From CAYQAJ01 sp964415245 (GTDB taxonomy: Bacteria > Planctomycetota > Planctomycetia > Pirellulales > Pirellulaceae), in assembly GCA_964415245.1 (NCBI GenBank), contig CAYQAJ010000289.1, forward strand, positions 1 through 6,568: DNA of 6,568 nt. Direction: 5' to 3'. How positions within the stretch are numbered: position 1 is the first letter of the stretch; every line of letters starts with the position of its first letter. A program made the position numbers and the translations under genes. Below are positions 1 to 4,994 of this stretch, one piece after another. The notes beneath the pieces are model-generated. The model did not search any database, had not been told where the DNA came from, and worked only from the letters and a program-made list of their open reading frames with translations.

Positions 1-7
1 ACAGGCA

Positions 8-35
8 CATTTTGCTCCGCGGACTGCGCAAAATG
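8..35. repeat. 8-bp perfect inverted repeat
   Basis: CATTTTGC (8-15) and GCAAAATG (28-35) are exact reverse complements with a 12-nt loop that contains the palindrome CCGCGG. If the promoter at 63-92 is real, this hairpin sits in the 5' leader of the next gene, a few tens of nt after the start of transcription. There is no adjacent T run, so a regulatory leader structure or operator is more likely than a terminator. Its role is unknown. Confidence 0.5.
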
Positions 36-62
36 AGCCGGTCCCCGACGGTTTTTGGATAA

Positions 63-92
63 ACTCTAACAGCCGACCGAGGATACTCGCAA
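63..92 (-). promoter_or_regulatory. Possible sigma70-type promoter facing left
   Basis: On the minus strand TTGCGA (92-87) and TAGAGT (68-63) are separated by 18 nt, each matching four of six consensus positions. Transcription would start near position 56 and enter the gene left of the window, expected to be acpP. The match is moderate and could be chance. It is listed because it lies in a gap where a separate acpP promoter would make sense. Confidence 0.3.
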
Positions 93-188
93 TCCTGAGG
101 AAGCGGGGCGCGACCCACGATCCGTTTGTCGTGGCCATCGCCCCCTTGAGGTTCGTCCAACCGCCGCAGGGACGGGAATTATCCGTTG

Positions 189-959
189 TCAGCCCACCAT
201 GCCTCCGTCGATGGTCAGCACTTGTCCCGTGATGTACGCCGCCGCCGGACTTGCCAGAAAGAGCACCCCCAGGGCAATCTCCTCCGCCGTGCCGAGCCGT
301 TTGGCGGGAATACGCTTTTTGACCTCGTCGAGCACGGCGTCCCCCAGCGCTCGCGTCATATCGCTTTCGATAAAGCCGGGCGCCACCGCGTTGATCGTCA
401 CCTTGCGGCCCGCTAACTCCCGGCTCAGGCTCCGCGTCAGGCCGATCAGGCCGGCCTTTGAAGCCGAGTAGTTCGTTTGCCCGGGATTACCGATCAGCCC
501 GGCCACGCTCGCCATGTTAATGATGCGGCCGTAGCGAGCCCGCATCATGTGGCGCGAAGCGGCACGGGCGAACAGGAAGGCCCCTCGCAGATTGGTTTCG
601 ATCACGTCGTCCCAATCCTCGTCGCTCATGCGGGGCAGTAGCGTGTCGCGGGTAATGCCCGCGTTGTTGACGAGGATGTCGAGCCGCTCCCACTTTTCGG
701 CGATCTCGTCGACAAGCTGGCCGACCGCCTTGCTGTCCTTCACGTCGCAGGGAAATGCCTCGGCGCTGCCCCCTGCTTCCTTGATGGCCGATACCGTTTC
801 GGCGAGCTTCTCCTTCGAGCGGGCCACGCATGCCACGCGTGCGCCGTTGCGGGCCAGCTCGATGCAGATAGCGCGTCCCAAGCCCTGCGAGGCGCCGGTG
901 ACAATCGCGACGTGCCCCTGGAGATCGGCCGACAGCGGGCGTTTTTCCGATTTGCTCAT
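189..959 (-). CDS. fabG: 3-oxoacyl-[acyl-carrier-protein] reductase FabG
   Basis: This NADPH-dependent enzyme carries out the first reduction of each fatty-acid elongation cycle, turning 3-oxoacyl-ACP into 3-hydroxyacyl-ACP in the cytoplasm. The 256-residue protein is a classical short-chain dehydrogenase of normal length. The cofactor motif TGASQGLG is at residues 21-28, NNAG at 98-101, and the catalytic tetrad is N123, S151, Y164 and K168 (YSASK 164-168). PGFIESDMT at 194-202 is the usual FabG substrate-loop signature and separates it from most other reductases of this fold. The ATG at 959 is supported by AAGGA six nt upstream (970-966). It lies 127 nt downstream of fabD on the same strand, so co-transcription is likely. 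About twelve residues precede the fold, slightly more than in E. coli FabG. Nothing is missing from the active site. Confidence 0.96.
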   Translation of the reverse strand: MSKSEKRPLSADLQGHVAIVTGASQGLGRAICIELARNGARVACVARSKEKLAETVSAIKEAGGSAEAFPCDVKDSKAVGQLVDEIAEKWERLDILVNNAGITRDTLLPRMSDEDWDDVIETNLRGAFLFARAASRHMMRARYGRIINMASVAGLIGNPGQTNYSASKAGLIGLTRSLSRELAGRKVTINAVAPGFIESDMTRALGDAVLDEVKKRIPAKRLGTAEEIALGVLFLASPAAAYITGQVLTIDGGMVG

Positions 960-1086
960 GTTGCATCCTTAGACGTTCTATCGCAATTCTAGACAGCACG
1001 CGGCCGTAAATCCGACGTCGAACGCCGAACCGATGCCTGTTCACGCAACCGACGGCAACCGTGAACGGATGACCCTCCTTGGCTTC
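960..1086 (-). promoter_or_regulatory. fabD-fabG spacer with inverted repeat
   Basis: The 127-nt spacer holds a perfect 7-bp inverted repeat, GTTCACG (1039-1045) with CGTGAAC (1060-1066), separated by 14 nt and starting about 20 nt after the fabD stop. An 8-bp palindrome CGACGTCG lies further along near 1013-1020. A -10-like TAGAAT (minus strand, 991-986) precedes fabG but has no good -35 at the right distance. There is no T run after the hairpin. The hairpin may stabilise or attenuate the transcript between the two genes; this is inference. Confidence 0.4.
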
Positions 1087-1998
1087 TCAATCGAGCACGC
1101 CGTGACGCGCGGCATTGCGATCGATGCGGCGAAGCAGTGCCCGCAGGGTCCGTCCCGGCCCTACCTCATAGAACTCGGTGTATCCCTGTTCCAGAAGGTA
1201 GCGCATCGACTCTTCCCATCGCACGGGCGCCACCACTTGACGCACCAGCAGTTTGCGAATCTCTTCGACGTTGCCGTGCGGCGCCGCGTCGACGTTCGAT
1301 ATCACCGCGATTCTTGGGTTGCTGAGCGGAACCGCGGCCAGCGCCGCCTGCAGTCGGGCAACGGCCGGCTGCATGATCGGCGTGTGAAAGGCGCCGGCGA
1401 CCGCGAGTGGCACGGCTTTCATGGCACCCTCGGCGACGGCCAGCTCCGCCACTCGGCGGCAGGCCTCCTTATGCCCCGAAACCACCACGTTTCCCGGGCA
1501 GAGCAGATTGGCCACCTGCAAGACGTCGCCGTTGGCACGGGCCCGGTCGCACAACTGCTCGATTCTGGGGGTTTCCAGCCCCAGAATGCTCACCATCGAG
1601 CTTGGTGTGGCGTCGGCTGCCGCCTGCATGGCCTTGCCGCGCTCCTGTACCGCGCGGAGCGCATCCTCGAACTCCATCACGCCGGCAAACGTCAGGGCCG
1701 TATACTCGCCCAGGCTCAATCCCGCCGACGCGGTGCATGCCTCGACCACCTCGGGGGCGTGCGTGCGCAGCCACTCCAGCGCGGCCAGGCTGGTAACGAA
1801 TAGCGCCGGCTGGCTGTGAGCCGTCGTATCGAGCGATTCAGCCGGTCCCTCAAAGCAAAGGGCGGCAAGATCATAGCCGAGCACCTCGGAGGCGCGGGCG
1901 TACAACTCCCGCGCCCGAGGTGTCGACTCGGCCACCTGCCGGCCCATGCCGACAATCTGGGCACCCTGGCCGGGAAAGAGGAAGGCCGTCTTACTCAC
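1087..1998 (-). CDS. fabD: Malonyl-CoA:ACP transacylase FabD
   Basis: FabD transfers the malonyl group from malonyl-CoA to acyl carrier protein, supplying the extender unit for fatty-acid synthesis in the cytoplasm. The 303-residue product has the usual length and all key residues: the FPGQGAQ loop (8-14), nucleophile S95 in GLSLGE (93-98), R120 in the RGKAMQ segment, catalytic H205 in AGAFHTP, and Q254, matching E. coli S92, R117, H201 and Q250. The residue before the nucleophile is Leu, where E. coli has His. The start is a GTG at 1998. No ATG, GTG or TTG lies in frame between it and the upstream stop at 2101-2103, and FabD proteins begin right at this motif. No clear Shine-Dalgarno sequence precedes it. 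A possible 30-codon ORF stops 10 nt before it, suggesting translational coupling. rpmF lies upstream and fabG downstream. Confidence 0.95.
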   Translation of the reverse strand: MSKTAFLFPGQGAQIVGMGRQVAESTPRARELYARASEVLGYDLAALCFEGPAESLDTTAHSQPALFVTSLAALEWLRTHAPEVVEACTASAGLSLGEYTALTFAGVMEFEDALRAVQERGKAMQAAADATPSSMVSILGLETPRIEQLCDRARANGDVLQVANLLCPGNVVVSGHKEACRRVAELAVAEGAMKAVPLAVAGAFHTPIMQPAVARLQAALAAVPLSNPRIAVISNVDAAPHGNVEEIRKLLVRQVVAPVRWEESMRYLLEQGYTEFYEVGPGRTLRALLRRIDRNAARHGVLD

Positions 1999-2008
1999 CC
2001 GAGTCGAC

Positions 2009-2101
2009 TCACTTGCTACCCGCCCGGCGCGAGCCGAGGGAGCGGGGAAAGAAGCAGGGAATTCGCGAGGCGACAGCCGCTGGGTCGCTCCCGCTCGCCA
2101 T
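2009..2101 (-). CDS. Possible 30-residue leader ORF upstream of fabD
   Basis: On the minus strand an ATG at 2101-2099 opens a 30-codon frame that ends in TGA at 2011-2009, ten nt before the GTG of fabD. AAGG ends six nt before this ATG, a reasonable ribosome binding site, whereas fabD itself has none that is clear. The predicted peptide starts MASGSDPAAVASR and contains FF and several Arg; I recognise no family. Its place suggests a leader whose translation carries ribosomes to fabD. The frame is short and could be chance in GC-rich DNA, so it is a candidate only. Confidence 0.3.
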   Translation of the reverse strand: MASGSDPAAVASRIPCFFPRSLGSRRAGSK

Positions 2102-2131
2102 CAGATGCCTTGTGCACCAGATGCCTTGTGC
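2102..2131. repeat. 14-bp direct repeat, 16-bp period
   Basis: CAGATGCCTTGTGC occurs exactly at 2102-2115 and again at 2118-2131, with two bases between copies. It lies between the rpmF stop and fabD. On the minus strand each copy reads GCACAAGGCATCTG, so the AAGG that could serve as ribosome binding site for the leader ORF is duplicated. It may be a recent slippage duplication or a pair of binding sites; the sequence cannot decide. Confidence 0.85.
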
Positions 2132-2144
2132 GGAAGAAGGGCTG

Positions 2145-2327
2145 CTACTCTTCCGTCATTTCGACAACCGGCCGGCCCATGTAATGCCCGCAATTGGGGC
2201 AAATCACATGTGTGGGCACGGCCGTGCTGCATTTCGGGCAGTAGGTCAACTGGCGAGGCTTCAAGGCATCGTGGGCGCGACGCTTGCCGCTTCGGGAATT
2301 GGACTGTTTCCGCTTCGGAACCGCCAT
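2145..2327 (-). CDS. rpmF: Ribosomal protein bL32
   Basis: bL32 is a small protein of the large ribosomal subunit. The 60-residue product has the typical form: a basic N-terminus beginning MAVPKRKQSNSRSGKRRAH and a zinc ribbon with Cys30, Cys33, Cys43 and Cys46 (CPKC and CPNC), so this is the zinc-binding C+ version. The reading frame stays open 25 codons further upstream, but L32 proteins start at MAVPKRK, and this ATG at 2327 has GAGG eight nt before it (2339-2336). The longer start would add a non-L32 stretch and would begin almost at the predicted transcription start. It is the first gene of a leftward cluster with fabD and fabG, the known linkage of rpmF with fatty-acid genes, here without plsX in between. 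The promoter at 2405-2433 should drive it. Confidence 0.97.
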   Translation of the reverse strand: MAVPKRKQSNSRSGKRRAHDALKPRQLTYCPKCSTAVPTHVICPNCGHYMGRPVVEMTEE

Positions 2328-2404
2328 TTGCAGTGCCTCGCGCGCTAGCTCGGGAGGTTGGTGGCTCGGCGGCGGGTACCGCGGCCGGAAGACACGAATC
2401 ACAA

Positions 2405-2433
2405 ATCGTAGGGTTCCCGACCAGGACTGTCAA
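2405..2433 (-). promoter_or_regulatory. Strong sigma70-type promoter for rpmF
   Basis: On the minus strand TTGACA (2433-2428) matches the -35 consensus perfectly and TACGAT (2410-2405) is a good -10, with the optimal 17-nt spacer. Transcription should start near 2398, leaving a leader of about 70 nt before the rpmF ATG at 2327. It probably drives rpmF and, by read-through, fabD and fabG. Planctomycete housekeeping promoters are assumed to follow the usual consensus. Confidence 0.75.
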
Positions 2434-2585
2434 TGATCGTGCGAAGCCGCTGGCCCGGACGACGCAAGGACGTTTGCACCAATCGCTTGCGATGGGCCGA
2501 TTCGTCGATTTCGCGAACGGCAGCGTGGCGGTTTCCCGATCGACAAGCTTCGTAGCCATGTGGCGAATAACCGACGCAAAGGGAA

Positions 2586-2613
2586 TTGACGTGCCAGAGC
2601 ACGGGGCTACAAT
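2586..2613 (+). promoter_or_regulatory. Sigma70-type promoter for the small unknown gene
   Basis: TTGACG (2586-2591) and TACAAT (2608-2613) are separated by 16 nt; each box differs from consensus at one position. Transcription should start near 2620, about 75 nt before the GTG start at 2696. A promoter of this quality in front of the only rightward gene in the window supports that gene being real and separately expressed. Confidence 0.65.
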
Positions 2614-2695
2614 AGGATGGCGATAGTTGAGATTGAGTCTCAGAAACACCAGGCCGGCCACTCCTGCCTAACCTGCCGCAATTTCCCCTACTCAC

Positions 2696-3025
2696 GTGAA
2701 TTCGAAATCACACCCCGGACCGCAAGAATCGGTCCTCGCCACAATCGAGGGGCGAAGCGAGACCGAGCGCTTGGTCCTCGTCTGGTCGCACTCCCCCAGT
2801 CAGGGGACCCGGTTGGAGTTGCGCCAGCAGTCGTGGGGCGAGGGCGTCGGCTGGTTCACGCAGCAGAGTATCCCCCTGGAGCCCGAGCAGGCGGCGGAGT
2901 TGCGCTGGGCACTCCATGGCAGTGCCTCGCCATCAGAGAGCCGTCCTCGCCACAACGCATCCGTCGGCCGTGCACCCGGTCCCACAGCCCGGCCGCTGCG
3001 CATTGTCCGCGCCGAGCCGGCCTGA
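2696..3025 (+). CDS. Small protein of unknown function
   Basis: I do not recognise a named family, and no function is proposed. The 109-residue product has a well-ordered core (about residues 24-75) with LVLVW, LELRQQSWGEGVGWFTQ and an acidic stretch LEPEQAAELRWAL. It looks like two or three beta strands followed by a short helix, rich in Trp and Gln. The tail after residue 75 is rich in Pro, Arg and Ser and probably disordered. There is no signal peptide or membrane segment. The codons of the core end mostly in G or C, as real genes here do. The start is the first in the frame after a TAA at 2669-2671; it is a GTG with no clear ribosome binding site, so a start further in (for example the TTG codon of L26) is possible. 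It has its own promoter at 2586-2613 and converges with the ferritin-like gene, leaving 40 nt between stop codons. Confidence 0.7.
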   Translation: MNSKSHPGPQESVLATIEGRSETERLVLVWSHSPSQGTRLELRQQSWGEGVGWFTQQSIPLEPEQAAELRWALHGSASPSESRPRHNASVGRAPGPTARPLRIVRAEPA

Positions 3026-3065
3026 CAAGCGGGAGTCGGATGCTCACGAGGTGTCGGGCGGTCTC

Positions 3066-3527
3066 TCAAACGACCTTGGCGGCGCTCTTCGTCGAAGTAG
3101 CGGGTGCCTGCTTCTGCTCGCGAAGCAGCTTCTCGACGTGCTCTGCGCCTTCCTGCTCCTCGAGCAGGATGTCCTCGAGGAACACGACCAGCGGCCGGTC
3201 CCTTTCGTCGGCCAGAGCCAGCGCTTCCTGATAGTGGACTACCGCGGCTTGTTCGAACTCCAGCGCATTGCGCAATAGTTCGTGCAAATCGCCGGTCTGC
3301 TTCACGGCGTTGCGCTCGATGGTCGGCACGCCCCCCAAGGCGACAATTTTATCGCCTACTTTCTTGGCGTGGCCGAACGACTCTTCGGCGCTTTCGAAAA
3401 ACATGCCGGAGTACACTTCGCGCCACACGCCGCTGACCAGAAACCCGGCCTGCGCGTACTGCGCGACACCGGTCCACTCGTGACGCAGGATTTCGTTCAG
3501 CTTGTCGATGATTCTCGAGCGGTCCAT
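3066..3527 (-). CDS. Ferritin-like (bacterioferritin-type) diiron protein
   Basis: The 153-residue product fits a four-helix ferritin-like fold, and the family usually oxidises and stores iron or guards against it. Likely metal ligands are E17 in HEW, E49 and H53 in EESFGHA, E92 in EFEQAA, and E126 and H130 in EQEGAEH. E17, H53, E92 and H130 line up with bacterioferritin E18, H54, E94 and H130. Both classical ExxH pairs are changed: the residue three before each His is Ser50 or Gly127, and the Glu is four before it. The haem-ligand Met of bacterioferritin is Phe51 here, so haem binding is not expected. The tail after residue 138 is flexible and lysine-containing. The ATG at 3527 has GAGGG five nt upstream (3537-3533). 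It stands alone, with structured non-coding DNA upstream. Iron storage is inferred from the fold; a related diiron role is possible. Confidence 0.85.
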   Translation of the reverse strand: MDRSRIIDKLNEILRHEWTGVAQYAQAGFLVSGVWREVYSGMFFESAEESFGHAKKVGDKIVALGGVPTIERNAVKQTGDLHELLRNALEFEQAAVVHYQEALALADERDRPLVVFLEDILLEEQEGAEHVEKLLREQKQAPATSTKSAAKVV

Positions 3528-3594
3528 GGATTCCCTCGCGATCTCTTGGAACTGCGATTTGGATGAGAGCGCAACTCCGCGCTCGGTGTAGATG

Positions 3595-3619
3595 CGGCAG
3601 GCAGGAATGCCTGCCCCAC
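3595..3619. repeat. Dispersed-type hairpin repeat (GRHSCLP type)
   Basis: GGCAGGCA (3596-3603) and TGCCTGCC (3608-3615) form a perfect 8-bp stem closed by a GGAA loop, which fits the GNRA tetraloop pattern. The minus strand reads GTGGGGCAGGCATTCCTGCC, which in one frame gives the peptide GRHSCLP. From memory, that peptide turns up often in spurious planctomycete translations because this short repeat is scattered through their intergenic DNA. Copy number in this genome cannot be seen from one window. Confidence 0.6.
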
Positions 3620-3730
3620 GGTATTCGGCGTTCTGATGGTTCGACGCACTGTTTCGCGTGCGAATCGTTGCTCGCGAAAAGCGTCGGCGCCGTGTGAATC
3701 ATATCGCCCGGCGCGGAGTCGTCCAGGTCG

Positions 3731-3762
3731 GTCGCGCGCGGTTCGAAAGAATTTCGCGCGAC
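3731..3762. repeat. 8-bp perfect inverted repeat with inner hairpin
   Basis: GTCGCGCG (3731-3738) and CGCGCGAC (3755-3762) are exact reverse complements 16 nt apart. A competing inner pairing, CGAAA (3744-3748) with TTTCG (3752-3756) around GAA, overlaps the outer right arm by two bases, so the two foldings exclude each other in part. It lies about 115-145 nt downstream of the ruvB stop. The role is unknown. Confidence 0.5.
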
Positions 3763-3816
3763 TTCACGCTTGCTGAGAACCAATCTCGCGATTGAGCAGC
3801 GCACTGGCGAGGCGTG

Positions 3817-3839
3817 TTGATACTGAGATGGCGTATCAA
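3817..3839. repeat. 7-bp inverted repeat, operator-like
   Basis: TTGATAC (3817-3823) and GTATCAA (3833-3839) are perfect reverse complements 9 nt apart, AT-rich in a GC-rich neighbourhood. The spacing resembles a dimeric regulator site. It lies 37 nt beyond the ruvB stop, and no T run follows it on the minus strand, so an intrinsic terminator is less likely. Confidence 0.45.
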
Positions 3840-3876
3840 GCGCTCGGCGCAAGAAAGCGGCCGAATTCCGAGCGAA

Positions 3877-4902
3877 TCAATCGAAAAGTTCCGGCTGTTC
3901 GGAGCGCTGCCGCGATAGCGTTACGCCCAGATGCGCCATGGCCCGCGGCGTAACTACGCGGCCGCGCGGCGTGCGAAGCACCATTTCGCTCCGCAACAGA
4001 AACGGCTCGACGTCGTCGCTGAGCGTGTCGGTTTCGAGGTTCATCGAATGCGCGATGGCGTCGACGCCGGCCGGTCCGCCGTCGAACAGTCGAATGATCG
4101 TGTCGAGATATTGCCGGTCCTGTCGGCCGAGACCCATTTCGTCGACGCCGGCCATTTCCAGCGCCGCCTTGGCCAGCGCAAGGTTGATGTGGCCGTCTGC
4201 CTTGCTGGTGGCGTAGTCGCGCACCCAGCGAAGCTGATTGTTGGCGACCCGCGGCGTGCCACGGCTGCGCTGCGCGATCTCAGCGGCGGCGTCCGGGTCG
4301 ATTTCGACGCCGAGCTTCGCCGCGCTGCGGTGGAGAATCTCGGTCAGATCGTCGGTTGTGTAGAAGCCAAGTTGCTCGCGCATGTGGAACCGATCGCGCA
4401 GCGGCGCCGTGAGCAGCCCGGCTCGCGTCGTGGCGCCGACCAGCGTAAACGGCTTCAGGTGCAGATTGATCGTGCGTGCGCTGACCCCCTCGCCCAGCAC
4501 CAGGTCGACGCGAAAGTCCTCCATCGCCGTGTACAGGTACTCCTCGACGGCCGCCGGCAAGCGGTGGATTTCGTCGATGAACAGCACCGACCGCTCCTCG
4601 GCATTGGTCAGATACGGGAGCAGGTCCTTGGGCGCCTTGAGCACGGCCCCGCTGGTGATCTGAAAGGCGGCATCCATCTCGCGCGGCAAGCACATGGCCA
4701 TCGTGGTCTTGCCCAAACCCGGCGGACCGTCGAAAAGTATGTGCCCCAGCGATTCGCCCCGCTTCACGGCCGCGTCGACCGCAATTTTCAGCCGCGCGAA
4801 CACGTCGCGCTGGCCGACCATTTCCTCCAGCCGCTGCGGGCGCAGATCGCGGTCGTCCTCGTCCGGACGGGCCTGGCTTCGCAGAATGGCTTCGCGTGGC
4901 AT
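3877..4902 (-). CDS. ruvB: Holliday junction branch migration ATPase RuvB
   Basis: RuvB is the hexameric AAA+ motor that, with RuvA, drives branch migration of Holliday junctions during recombination and repair. The 341-residue product is of normal length. Walker A GPPGLGKT is at 59-66, Walker B FIDEIH at 108-113, sensor 1 GATTRAG at 156-162, the arginine finger R171 in LRDRF, and sensor 2 R214 in RGTPR; these match E. coli numbering with an offset of three. The C-terminal winged helix carries RTPRGRV near the end. The frame is open 36 codons further upstream, but that part does not look like RuvB, so the ATG at 4902 is preferred even though only a weak GAG lies before it. It shares the strand with ruvA but lies 140 nt away, so it may have extra control of its own. 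No key residue is missing. Confidence 0.96.
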   Translation of the reverse strand: MPREAILRSQARPDEDDRDLRPQRLEEMVGQRDVFARLKIAVDAAVKRGESLGHILFDGPPGLGKTTMAMCLPREMDAAFQITSGAVLKAPKDLLPYLTNAEERSVLFIDEIHRLPAAVEEYLYTAMEDFRVDLVLGEGVSARTINLHLKPFTLVGATTRAGLLTAPLRDRFHMREQLGFYTTDDLTEILHRSAAKLGVEIDPDAAAEIAQRSRGTPRVANNQLRWVRDYATSKADGHINLALAKAALEMAGVDEMGLGRQDRQYLDTIIRLFDGGPAGVDAIAHSMNLETDTLSDDVEPFLLRSEMVLRTPRGRVVTPRAMAHLGVTLSRQRSEQPELFD

Positions 4903-4967
4903 GGTGGCGGCTCGCTGTTGGCGGTCGGCCGAACGATGTCGAATCAAGAATTCGGGCCGCCGCGCGC

Positions 4968-4994
4968 AATATAGCAAAGTGCCGCCCAAGGCGG
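4968..4994 (-). promoter_or_regulatory. Hairpin and possible ruvB promoter in the ruvA-ruvB gap
   Basis: On the minus strand a small GC-rich hairpin (CCGCC-TTG-GGCGG, 4994-4982) is followed by TATATT (4973-4968), a good -10 box, about 60 nt before the ruvB ATG. The -35 region at the matching distance is poor. No T run follows the hairpin. Together they could be an attenuating stem plus an internal promoter that lets ruvB be made apart from ruvCA. Confidence 0.3.

Larger units (their letters stand above)
1..188. other. Non-coding gap downstream of fabG
   Basis: No convincing gene lies between the fabG stop codon and the left edge. On the minus strand the stretch holds a weak hairpin (positions 115-120 pair with 129-134, 8-nt loop), a possible promoter (63-92) and an 8-bp perfect inverted repeat (8-15 with 28-35). 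Neither hairpin is followed by a T tract on the minus strand, so neither looks like a classical intrinsic terminator. In many bacteria acpP follows fabG, so this gap is probably the acpP leader, but acpP itself would lie outside the window and is not seen. Confidence 0.6.
2328..2695. other. Divergent intergenic region between rpmF and a small unknown gene
   Basis: This 368-nt stretch separates the leftward rpmF from a rightward small gene and holds the two divergent promoters listed separately, with about 150 nt between their -35 boxes. A short perfect inverted repeat ATCGC-TT-GCGAT (2482-2493) lies between them and might be an operator. Another small hairpin (2628-2632 with 2638-2642) lies just after the rightward transcription start. 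A minus-strand open frame at 2399-2695 crosses both promoters and resembles nothing I know, so I do not call it a gene. No RNA gene is recognisable. Confidence 0.6.
3528..3876. other. Structured non-coding region between ruvB and the ferritin-like gene
   Basis: No gene is visible in these 349 nt. A minus-strand frame runs through into the ferritin region (3349-3852), but it is an out-of-frame shadow and includes the translated repeat. The stretch holds three distinct inverted repeats (3596-3615, 3731-3762, 3817-3839) and a smaller one (3781-3785 with 3790-3794). A -10-like TATGAT lies on the minus strand at 3703-3698, about 170 nt before the ferritin start, with only a poor -35. It probably carries the ruvB transcript end and the ferritin promoter, but neither is clear. 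Confidence 0.55.

Noticed and set aside
1033..1803. 256-codon plus-strand open frame opposite fabD
   Set aside because: Antisense shadow of an intact fabD; its composition is Arg- and His-rich as expected from the reverse strand.
2328..2402. 25-codon upstream extension of rpmF
   Set aside because: bL32 proteins begin at MAVPKRK; the extension contains no L32 sequence and the internal ATG has a good ribosome binding site.
2399..2695. 98-codon minus-strand frame upstream of rpmF, where a YceD/DUF177 gene might be expected
   Set aside because: Its C-terminal half looks mildly protein-like, but it spans both promoters, starts without a ribosome binding site and shows no YceD features I recognise. 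It could be a gene remnant but cannot be supported.
3026..3065. Shared terminator between the converging small gene and ferritin-like gene
   Set aside because: The 40-nt gap has no convincing stem with a T run on either strand.
2617..3231. 204-codon plus-strand open frame starting close to the predicted transcription start
   Set aside because: It is out of frame with the better small gene at 2696-3025 and runs 166 nt into the antisense of the ferritin-like gene. The translation is low in complexity (Ser/Arg runs).
3349..3852. 167-codon minus-strand frame overlapping the ferritin-like gene
   Set aside because: It is out of frame with the real gene and includes GRHSCLP from the repeat at 3595-3619, a typical sign of spurious translation.
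3931..4974. 347-codon plus-strand open frame opposite ruvB
   Set aside because: It lies wholly antisense to a complete RuvB with all motifs. Its translation has no family features, and such frames are common opposite genes with GC-biased codons.
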